From: Alphaproteobacteria bacterium
GTDB lineage: Bacteria > Pseudomonadota > Alphaproteobacteria > Rhizobiales > Xanthobacteraceae
Direction of reading: 5' to 3'
Length of the DNA stretch: 5,606 nt
Assembly (NCBI GenBank): GCA_005884465.1
Contig: VAZH01000186.1
Coordinates: 1 to 5,606, forward strand
Below are positions 1 through 4,326 of this stretch, in pieces. The notes beneath the pieces were generated by a model. It saw only the letters and a list, made by a program, of their open reading frames with translations, was not told where the DNA came from and ran no database searches. Positions within the stretch are counted from its first letter, which is position 1. Every line of letters begins with the position of its first letter. The position numbers were made by a program, and so were the translations under genes.

Positions 1-210
1 GATCACGAGATTTTCGGCCAAAGCGCGGTGGATTTCGTCGATCTGACGGTTCGAGCGTGCATCGTCGGAGACCAGCTTGCCGAGATCGACGCCCGTAATC
101 TCCGCGCCGATGATCGGGGTGAGCTTTTCGACCGCGATGGTCTCGTAGGGTTCGCCCCCGTCGGCGGCGTGCCGATAGCGGGGTCCCTGCTTGCTGGATA
201 GCGAAGACAT
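1..210 (-). CDS. TauD/TfdA-family 2-oxoglutarate-dependent dioxygenase, N-terminal part only
   Basis: The first 70 codons of a minus-strand gene that continues past the left edge. The start is the ATG at 210, preceded by a strong GGAGGA ribosome site at 216-221 with a 5-nt gap. After about 20 poorly conserved residues comes YETIAVEKLTPIIGAEITG and then VDLGKLVSD, followed by a helix ending HRALAENLVI. This is the recognisable N-terminal strand/helix of the TauD/TfdA family (IGAEITGVDL, then a conserved hydrophobic strand before the FFRDQ-type segment). Family members are cytoplasmic non-haem Fe(II) enzymes that hydroxylate substrates such as taurine or aryloxy-alkanoates, using 2-oxoglutarate and O2. 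The HxD...H iron ligands lie outside the window, so activity and substrate cannot be judged. The upstream DNA carries two inverted repeats (221-246 and 247-305) that may affect expression. Confidence 0.8.
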   Translation of the reverse strand, partial: MSSLSSKQGPRYRHAADGGEPYETIAVEKLTPIIGAEITGVDLGKLVSDDARSNRQIDEIHRALAENLVI

Positions 211-220
211 GGCGGTCCTC

Positions 221-246
221 CGATAGTTTTTGATTGGTGACTATCG
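221..246. promoter_or_regulatory. 7-bp inverted repeat upstream of the dioxygenase gene
   Basis: CGATAGT (221-227) and ACTATCG (240-246) are exact inverted repeats separated by 12 nt that include TTGATTGG. The inner arm touches the GGAGGA ribosome site of the minus-strand dioxygenase gene. A regulator site or a small mRNA hairpin that hides the ribosome site would both fit. No specific regulator family is shown by the sequence. Confidence 0.35.
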
Positions 247-305
247 TAGCGCGGATGGGCCCTCGGGTCACGCCTTCGGCGTGCCCAAGGGTAAACTCCG
301 CGCTA
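247..305. repeat. Long nested palindrome in the dioxygenase leader
   Basis: The outer arms TAGCGCGGA (247-255) and TCCGCGCTA (297-305) are perfectly complementary. Inside them CCCT (260-263) pairs with AGGG (288-291). GGG (265-267) pairs with CCC (284-286), and CACGCC (269-274) pairs with GGCGTG (278-283) around a TTC loop. The whole 59-nt block folds into one long hairpin on either strand. Its outer arm abuts the neighbouring inverted repeat at 221-246. It resembles the dispersed palindromic repeats of Bradyrhizobium-type genomes, but I cannot confirm family membership. Confidence 0.5.
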
Positions 306-336
306 TCCGGGACCGGTCGGTCCATTTGCGAGATGA

Positions 337-370
337 CCCCGGATTTCGCTGGCGCTTAAGCCGGGCTACA
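337..370 (+). repeat. Short dispersed palindromic repeat, copy A
   Basis: The block begins CCCCGGATTTCGC and ends CCGGGCTACA, with CCCGG (338-342) pairing with CCGGG (361-365). The 12-mer CCCGGATTTCGC (338-349) recurs exactly at 619-630, and CCGGGCTAC recurs at 677-685, so this is a shorter relative of the repeat behind ispG. It sits just before the ribosome site of the small gene at 392. Confidence 0.6.
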
Positions 371-391
371 CTCGCGTACATGGAGGCGCTC

Positions 392-604
392 ATGGGTAAA
401 AACAGCCGTTTGGGCAAGTTCCCGAAAACTCGGCGAGGTAAACAAGTTCGCCCCGGCAAGCGTCATCCGCTGTTCGGCGCATTGAAGGACGTTACGTTCA
501 TTCCGCCGGGAGTCGATCTGACCGAGCCAGCCGATCCCGACTGGGGCAAAGTCTATGAGCAGCGGAGTCCGGATGGAGCGAAGCGCAATCCGGGGGCCAC
601 CTAA
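392..604 (+). CDS. Small conserved-looking protein of unknown function, 70 aa
   Basis: I do not recognise a named family with certainty. The start at 392 is chosen because GGAGG (382-386) lies 5 nt before it; the longer frame that opens at 230 runs through repeat DNA and is unlikely to be translated. Residues 1-30 are strongly basic (RLGKFPKTRRGKQVRPGKRH). They are followed by PLFGALKDVTFIPPGVDLTEPADPDWGKVY (residues 26-55). That second block recalls the C-terminal tail of some Phd/VapB/DUF2281-type antitoxins (a G-S/A-x-K-G stretch followed by an acidic D-x-P motif), but this is only an impression. No toxin-like partner is present: the downstream DNA is a repeat and then the end of the convergent ispG. 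The last dozen residues (SPDGAKRNPGAT) are encoded by a copy of the dispersed repeat, so the original C-terminus may have been replaced. No clear promoter is visible. Confidence 0.5.
   Translation: MGKNSRLGKFPKTRRGKQVRPGKRHPLFGALKDVTFIPPGVDLTEPADPDWGKVYEQRSPDGAKRNPGAT
569..595 (-). repeat. Dispersed palindromic repeat, inverted short copy inside the small gene
   Basis: CCGGAT (569-574) and ATCCGG (588-593) are inverted repeats flanking GGAGCGAAGCGCA. Read on the minus strand, the block is CCCCGGATTGCGCTTCGC..., which matches the left part of copies A and B. It supplies the final codons of the small gene and its neighbourhood up to the TAA at 602. Confidence 0.55.
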
Positions 605-618
605 CGACTTGCGACAAT

Positions 619-681
619 CCCGGATTTCGCGGAGCCTGTCATCGGGCGGCGCTTTGCGCCGACCCGTTGGCTGCATCCGGG
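619..681. repeat. Large dispersed palindromic repeat, copy B, behind ispG
   Basis: Three nested arm pairs are visible. CCCGGAT (619-625) pairs with ATCCGGG (675-681). AGCC (633-636) pairs with GGCT (669-672). CGGGCGGCGC (643-652) pairs with GCGCCGACCCG (656-666, one bulged A) around a TTT loop. The left 12 bases are identical to copy A at 338-349. The element lies 16 nt beyond the ispG stop codon and between two convergent genes. In that place it could end or protect transcripts from the right, although there is no T-tract of the canonical intrinsic-terminator kind. Confidence 0.7.
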
Positions 682-697
682 CTACGCTTTGTGTGCC

Positions 698-1975
698 CTA
701 CTCCGCCGCCGTCGGCTTGGCGCCGGCGCCGTAGCGCTGGTTGATGTAGTCGATCACCAGCGCCTTGAACTCGGCGGCGATCGTGGGTCCGCGCAGGGTG
801 CGGAATTTCTTGCCGTCGACGAACACCGGCGCGGCCGGCGCTTCGCCGGTGCCCGGCAGCGAGATCCCGATATTGGCATGCTTGGATTCGCCGGGGCCGT
901 TGACGATGCAGCCCATCACGGCGACGTTCAACGCCTCGACGCCGGGATACTGCGTCTTCCAGTTCGGCATCTCATCGCGGATGAAATCCTGGATCGAGCG
1001 CGCCAGTTCCTGGAACGTGGTCGAGGTGGTGCGGCCGCAGCCCGGGCAGGCCGCCACCAGCGGCACGAAGGTGCGGAAGCCCATGGTCTGCAGCAGTTCC
1101 TGCGCGACCTGCACCTCCAGCGTGCGATCGCCGCCGGGCTCCGGCGTGAGCGAAATCCGGATGGTATCGCCGATGCCGTCCTGCAGGAGAATGCCGAGCG
1201 CCGCGGCCGAGGCCACGATGCCCTTCGATCCCATGCCGGCCTCGGTGAGGCCGAGATGGATCGCGTAATCCGCACGTGACACCAGTTCCCTGTAGACCGC
1301 GATCAGGTCCTGCACCGCGGAGACTTTCGCCGACAGGATGATGCGGTTCTTCGGCAGGCCGATTTCCTCCGCGCGCGCCGCCGACAGCAATGCCGATTGC
1401 ACCATCGCCTCGCGCGTCACCGCGCGCGCCTCGAGCGGGTCGGGCGACTTGGCGTTGTCTTCCATCAGCCGGGTGAGCAATTCCTGATCGAGCGAACCCC
1501 AATTGGCGCCGATCCGCACCGGCTTGTTGTTCTTGAGGGCGATCTCGACGATGTCGGTGAACTGGCTGTCGCGCTTGTTCTTGAAGCCGACATTGCCGGG
1601 ATTGATGCGATATTTGTCGAGCGCCTCGGCGCAGGCCGGATGCTCCGCCAGAAGCTTGTGGCCGATATAATGGAAATCGCCGATCAAGGGCGTGGTGATG
1701 CCGCGCTTGCGCAGCCCGTCGCGGATATGCGGCACCGCGGCTGCGGCCTCGTCGCGGTCGACCGTGATCCGCACCAGTTCGGAACCGGCGCGCGAAAGCG
1801 CCGCGATCTGCGCCACCGTGCCTTCGACATCGGCGGTGTCGGTGTTGGTCATCGACTGCACCACGATCGGCGCGCCCCCGCCGACGGCGACATTGCCGAC
1901 CATGACCTGGGTGGTTTTGTGCCGGCCCCGGGGCGCGGCGACGTCGTCCTGCGGCGGCTTTATTGGCTTGTTCAT
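698..1975 (-). CDS. ispG: 4-hydroxy-3-methylbut-2-en-1-yl diphosphate synthase (flavodoxin/ferredoxin)
   Basis: IspG (GcpE) converts 2-C-methyl-D-erythritol 2,4-cyclodiphosphate to HMBPP, the penultimate step of the MEP isoprenoid pathway, in the cytoplasm with a 4Fe-4S cluster. The 425-residue product is complete and slightly longer than the E. coli enzyme. An N-terminal TIM-barrel part begins [20 protein letters not shown] and [13 protein letters not shown], with [25 protein letters not shown] and [10 protein letters not shown] following. The C-terminal Fe-S domain has AACPGCGRT (Cys310, Cys313) and GCIVNGPGE (Cys356, Glu363), the four cluster ligands known in the family. I chose the ATG at 1975 (MNKPIKPP...) because it leaves a 13-nt gap after the upstream gene. 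An in-frame ATG at 2005 would add ten residues and overlap that gene by 17 nt. Neither start has a strong ribosome site, so translational coupling to the permease gene is likely. It is the last gene of the minus-strand group, and a palindromic repeat follows it. Confidence 0.96.
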   Translation of the reverse strand: MNKPIKPPQDDVAAPRGRHKTTQVMVGNVAVGGGAPIVVQSMTNTDTADVEGTVAQIAALSRAGSELVRITVDRDEAAAAVPHIRDGLRKRGITTPLIGDFHYIGHKLLAEHPACAEALDKYRINPGNVGFKNKRDSQFTDIVEIALKNNKPVRIGANWGSLDQELLTRLMEDNAKSPDPLEARAVTREAMVQSALLSAARAEEIGLPKNRIILSAKVSAVQDLIAVYRELVSRADYAIHLGLTEAGMGSKGIVASAAALGILLQDGIGDTIRISLTPEPGGDRTLEVQVAQELLQTMGFRTFVPLVAACPGCGRTTSTTFQELARSIQDFIRDEMPNWKTQYPGVEALNVAVMGCIVNGPGESKHANIGISLPGTGEAPAAPVFVDGKKFRTLRGPTIAAEFKALVIDYINQRYGAGAKPTAAE

Positions 1976-1988
1976 GGCGTCTCGAATA

Positions 1989-2945
1989 TCAGGTTTTGGT
2001 AACATTCAGCAATGGATCAATGGCAACCGGCCCCACCGGGCTGGGCCTGTTGACCAGGTAAAGCCCTGCAATCACAAGCAAAGCGGCGGCGCCGAACGCC
2101 AGCGTCAGGGCGTCATGCATGATGAAATAGCTAGCCACGACGCCAAACAAAGGGGTGATAAAGGTAAAAGCCGACAATTTGCTGGCGGAATAGGTTTTGA
2201 CCAGCGCAAACCACAAGAGATACGTCAATCCGACCACCCAAATCGCCTGATAGGCCATCAGCGATAGCGCCAAGGTCCCGGGAACCCGGGTCAGGGTTTC
2301 GCCCGAAAGCCATGCCGCCAGAGCCAGAATCGGGATCGACACCGCCACCTGGTATCCCAACGCCTTTTCCGCGGGAGCCATGAGCAGCGGGGTGGCTTTT
2401 ACAATCAGCGTCGTCGCCGCCCACAACGCGGCGCCCCCGACAATCATCAGGTCGCCCAGCAGCACATTTGCATCGACATTGGCCTGGGGAACGCCGATCG
2501 CCAGCGCGACACCTGTGAAGCACAATGCAAGACCGCCCCATTGCGAGGTGCGCAGCCGTTCGCCAAGAAACAAATACGACCCGAACGCGACGAAAAACGG
2601 CGCGGTATAGATAAACACCACCCCGCGCGATGCCGAGGTGAACAGCAGACCGCGAAAGATCAAAACGAATTCGATGCCGAACAGCACGCCGGCAAACAGG
2701 CCGGCGCGCAGCGTGCCGTCGCGTTTGAAAATCCTCACGCCGCGCAGCCGCGCGATCAGAAGCAGCACCGGCAACGCGCCGGCGGAGCGGATGGTGGCCT
2801 GCAGGATCGGCGGAATGTCGGGCAGCGCCAGCTTGACGGCGATCTGATTGAAACCCCAGCTCAGGCACAGCATCAGCATCACCGCAACCGCACCCGGGCT
2901 GAGCGGACGCCCGGCCGAACTTATCCGCATTTCATGTGATGACAT
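1989..2945 (-). CDS. EamA/DMT-superfamily permease (probable metabolite exporter)
   Basis: A 318-residue, very hydrophobic protein with about ten predicted membrane helices in two similar halves, the usual size and shape of the 10-TMS drug/metabolite transporter (EamA) family in the inner membrane. The first helix contains [14 protein letters not shown], a family-typical W-G-x-N/F pattern. The end of the first half has [19 protein letters not shown], matching the P...LGERL signature, and the second half ends [19 protein letters not shown]. The substrate cannot be predicted; family members export amino acids, purines and other metabolites. The start at 2945 is backed by GGAG about 9 nt upstream. 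Another ATG six codons in (2930) is possible. It lies 30 nt after zur and just before ispG in the same direction, so it is probably the middle gene of an operon. Control by zinc through Zur is imaginable but not shown. Confidence 0.9.
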   Translation of the reverse strand: MSSHEMRISSAGRPLSPGAVAVMLMLCLSWGFNQIAVKLALPDIPPILQATIRSAGALPVLLLIARLRGVRIFKRDGTLRAGLFAGVLFGIEFVLIFRGLLFTSASRGVVFIYTAPFFVAFGSYLFLGERLRTSQWGGLALCFTGVALAIGVPQANVDANVLLGDLMIVGGAALWAATTLIVKATPLLMAPAEKALGYQVAVSIPILALAAWLSGETLTRVPGTLALSLMAYQAIWVVGLTYLLWFALVKTYSASKLSAFTFITPLFGVVASYFIMHDALTLAFGAAALLVIAGLYLVNRPSPVGPVAIDPLLNVTKT

Positions 2946-2975
2946 CGAAGCTATCTCCGGCTTGTCGCCGTGTTG

Positions 2976-3461
2976 TTATTTCTGACAATGCATGCAGGTG
3001 CCGGTGATTTCCACCACCGACAATTTAGGCGCAAAGCCCGTGGCGCGCGCGGCGGTGTTGATACTTTGCGCCGCCGGCATCGCTGGAATCTCGCCGACCG
3101 AACCGCAGCGCTCGCAGATCAGAAATGCCACCATCGCCGCAGCGTCATGGTCATGCGCGCAGGCGAGATAGGCGTTGCGGCTCTCGATGCGGTGGACCAG
3201 ACCGTTTTCCATCAAAAAATCCAGCGCGCGATACACCGTGATCGGCGCCGGCCGCGGCATCGATTTCGCCAGTTCATCGATCACTTCGTAAGCGCCGAGC
3301 GGGCGGTGGCTGGACAACAGCGCCTGCAACACCTGGCGGCGGATCGGCGTGAATTTCTGCGCCCGCCGCTCGCACACCCGTTCGGCATGATCAAGCGCGT
3401 CCGCGGTGCAGCGGCCGTGATCGTGATCGGGCGCGGGGAACGTCGGTTTTGCGAGTACCAT
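2976..3461 (-). CDS. zur: Fur-family zinc-uptake regulator Zur
   Basis: Zur is a cytoplasmic dimeric repressor that, with zinc bound, shuts off zinc-uptake genes. The 161-residue product has a His-rich N-terminus (PDHDHGRC). A winged helix follows at about residues 25-90 (FTPIRRQVLQALL, LGAYEVIDEL, PAPITVYRALDFLMENGLVHRIES), then a C-terminal metal and dimer domain. TVYRALDFL and VHRIES with NAYLACAHDHD resemble E. coli Zur more than Fur. The structural zinc cysteines are present as CERC (Cys116, Cys119) and CMHC (Cys156, Cys159). The regulatory site matches His90, Cys101, His103 or His105, and Glu124, spaced like His77/Cys88/His96/Glu111 of E. coli Zur except for a shorter loop. The start at 3461 is the first ATG after an in-frame stop, with only a weak ribosome site. 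It heads the group zur, permease, ispG. No znuABC genes are in the window, and I see no convincing Zur box upstream. Confidence 0.9.
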   Translation of the reverse strand: MVLAKPTFPAPDHDHGRCTADALDHAERVCERRAQKFTPIRRQVLQALLSSHRPLGAYEVIDELAKSMPRPAPITVYRALDFLMENGLVHRIESRNAYLACAHDHDAAAMVAFLICERCGSVGEIPAMPAAQSINTAARATGFAPKLSVVEITGTCMHCQK

Positions 3462-3573
3462 CAGGAAATCATGTAACGCGGTTGAACCGGACCGTCTAAT
3501 CTTTCGCGATCATCGGAAAATTGCACTGCAGCATCAGTAGCATTTCGCGGGCGCAAAGTCGAAACGCCCGGCA

Positions 3574-3606
3574 CCCGCCCACAGCAAGCCATGTGCTGTC
3601 AGCGGG
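3574..3606. repeat. Palindrome in the zur-marR intergenic region
   Basis: CCCGC (3574-3578) pairs with GCGGG (3602-3606), and ACAGCA (3581-3586) pairs with TGCTGT (3594-3599). A symmetrical 2-nt mismatch lies between the arms, and the loop has 7 nt. No T-run follows on either strand, so a canonical terminator is unlikely. A protein-binding site or simple intergenic palindrome is possible. The rest of 3462-3627 shows nothing I can name: no tRNA, no coding region and no clear zur promoter. Confidence 0.35.
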
Positions 3607-3627
3607 GCAGCCCTCCCATAAACCGCC

Positions 3628-3655
3628 ATGTCAAATTCATAAGCTAGCTTATAAT
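3628..3655 (+). promoter_or_regulatory. Probable sigma-70-type promoter of the marR-emrA-emrB operon
   Basis: A perfect TATAAT at 3650-3655 is preceded, with a 16-bp spacer, by ATGTCA (3628-3633, four of six matches to TTGACA). The AT-rich stretch stands out from the GC-rich surroundings. Transcription would start near 3661-3663 and give a leader of about 180 nt before marR. The operator-like palindrome at 3639-3652 fills the spacer and overlaps the -10 box, as expected for a repressed promoter. Confidence 0.6.
3639..3652. promoter_or_regulatory. Probable MarR operator
   Basis: ATAAGCTAGCTTAT is a perfect 14-bp palindrome between and overlapping the -35/-10 elements of the promoter for a marR-type gene. 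MarR-family dimers bind palindromes of this size and usually repress their own operon. A second, shorter palindrome, AAGCTT (3661-3666, within CAAGCTTAG), has its centre 18 bp downstream, near the expected transcription start, and may be a weaker second site. Confidence 0.6.
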
Positions 3656-3677
3656 ATCACAAGCTTAGGGAGATGAC

Positions 3678-3756
3678 CTAATGCCGCCGATTTGAAGTTC
3701 CTGCCGTGATTGCCGCAAGTTCGTGCCAGGAACTTCAAATCGAAAAGCGGCACTAG
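3678..3756. repeat. Leader hairpin unit 1 (16-bp perfect stem)
   Basis: The core arms CGATTTGAAGTTCCTG (3688-3703) and CAGGAACTTCAAATCG (3727-3742) are exact inverted repeats around a 23-nt loop. The outer arms CTAATGCCGC (3678-3687) and GCGGCACTAG (3747-3756) pair with one mismatch, leaving an AAAA bulge. The loop contains another half-site, AAGTTCGTG (3717-3725), which could pair with GAACTT of the right arm as an alternative fold. It is a diverged copy of unit 2 at 3769-3843. Confidence 0.75.
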
Positions 3757-3768
3757 CAATCAAGAATC

Positions 3769-3843
3769 CTGGTGCCCCTTTGTTTTCGAAGTTCGTGTCG
3801 GAGGGGCCGCAATGTTTCACGAACTTCGAAAACGGTGCACCAG
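3769..3843. repeat. Leader hairpin unit 2 (16-bp perfect stem)
   Basis: The core arms GTTTTCGAAGTTCGTG (3782-3797) and CACGAACTTCGAAAAC (3818-3833) are exact inverted repeats around a 20-nt loop. The outer arms CTGGTGC (3769-3775) and GCACCAG (3837-3843) also pair exactly. The loop holds a GGAGGGG ribosome site (3800-3806) and an ATG (3812). The right end touches the ATG at 3844 chosen for marR. Unit 1 shares the pattern TTYGAAGTTCSTG in the stem, GCCGCAA in the loop and CTRRTGC/GCACYAG at the ends. Confidence 0.75.
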
Positions 3844-3868
3844 ATGGCCCGCGGTTCCGTGGATATGA
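3812..3868 (+). CDS. Candidate 18-aa leader peptide upstream of and overlapping marR
   Basis: The frame is ATG at 3812 to TGA at 3866-3868, encoding MFHELRKRCTRWPAVPWI. It has the best ribosome site of the region, GGAGGGG with a 5-nt gap to the ATG, and both sit in the loop of hairpin unit 2. The stop overlaps an in-frame marR ATG (3865) as ATGA, a layout typical of translational coupling. The reading frame differs from that of marR. The peptide is too short for codon statistics and could be chance; comparative conservation would decide. Confidence 0.35.
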   Translation: MFHELRKRCTRWPAVPWI

Positions 3869-4326
3869 ATTTGCTGTTTACGCTCGGCGAGGTGCAGCGG
3901 CTGGTGCGCGCCTATGCCGACAAGCAGGCGGCGCGCTACGGCATTACCCGCGCGCAATGGGCGGTGCTGGCCAAGGTCGAGCGCAGCGAGGGCCTGAAAC
4001 AGTCCGAACTCGCCGAACTGATGGAAATGCAGCCGATCACGCTGACGCGGCTGGTCGACCGGCTCTGCGATAATGGCTGGATCGAACGCCGCGGCGACGA
4101 CACCGACCGCCGCGTCAACCGGCTCTATCTGCGCAAGGCCGCGCGCCCATTGCTCGGCAAGCTGAGCGGGCTGCGCTCCGAGCTGACGGCGACCGCGCTC
4201 GAGGGCATCAACCCCGCAGACGCCCACCGTCTGCTTGTTCAACTGGAAACCATCAAGGAAAACGTGCGCAACGCGATACAAACTACGCCGGGCGAACCGG
4301 CGAGGAAGGAACAGCACTATGGCTGA
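3844..4326 (+). CDS. MarR-family transcriptional regulator of the efflux operon
   Basis: The product of 160 residues is the usual MarR length. These are dimeric winged-helix repressors that leave the DNA when they bind small aromatic or toxic compounds. Residues 8-45 (MNLLFTLGEVQRLVRAYADKQ, then ITRAQWAVLAKVE) form the first helices. QSELAELMEMQPITLTRLVDRLCDNGWIERR (about 53-83) is the helix-turn-helix with its recognition helix. DDTDRRVNRLYL (85-96) is the wing with the conserved D-x-R-R motif. The C-terminal helices close the dimer interface. The start is uncertain. ATG 3844 (MARGSVDMNLL) gives a family-like N-terminus but has only a weak GGTG site. ATG 3865 could be served by coupling to the leader peptide. 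A GTG further up at 3772 would run through the hairpin and is unlikely. The gene overlaps the adaptor gene by 8 nt. An operator-like palindrome at 3639-3652 suggests self-regulation. Confidence 0.9.
   Translation: MARGSVDMNLLFTLGEVQRLVRAYADKQAARYGITRAQWAVLAKVERSEGLKQSELAELMEMQPITLTRLVDRLCDNGWIERRGDDTDRRVNRLYLRKAARPLLGKLSGLRSELTATALEGINPADAHRLLVQLETIKENVRNAIQTTPGEPARKEQHYG

Noticed and set aside
230..391. N-terminal extension of the small gene at 392 up to a start at 230
   Set aside because: This part runs through the palindromes at 247-305 and 337-370, has no ribosome site, and the downstream ATG at 392 has a good one.
689..1279. Long plus-strand open frames opposite ispG (also around 1397-2002 and 1692-2267)
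   Set aside because: They lie antisense to a complete ispG with all catalytic residues, have no family motifs, and are the usual shadow frames of GC-rich codon use.
3462..3560. Search for a Zur box and a sigma-70 promoter in front of zur
   Set aside because: Only tiny palindromes (TGCACTGCA at 3522-3530, CGATCATCG at 3507-3515) are present. They do not resemble an AT-rich Zur operator, and no convincing -35/-10 pair was found.
3673..3693. Mini-frames ATG-ACC-TAA and ATG-CCG-CCG-ATT-TGA after an AGGGAG stretch
   Set aside because: Only two and four codons long with poor spacing. They are kept only as part of the insertion hypothesis and not listed as genes.
3678..3843. CRISPR array or integron attC site as explanation of the paired hairpins
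   Set aside because: There are only two units, they are diverged, and the 12-nt gap is not spacer-like. The RYYYAAC/GTTRRRY boxes of attC are absent, and no cas or integrase gene is nearby.
3723..4073. Open frame crossing the hairpins and the 5' half of marR
   Set aside because: It is out of frame with the clear MarR protein, starts in the loop of a palindrome, and has no ribosome site or family motif.
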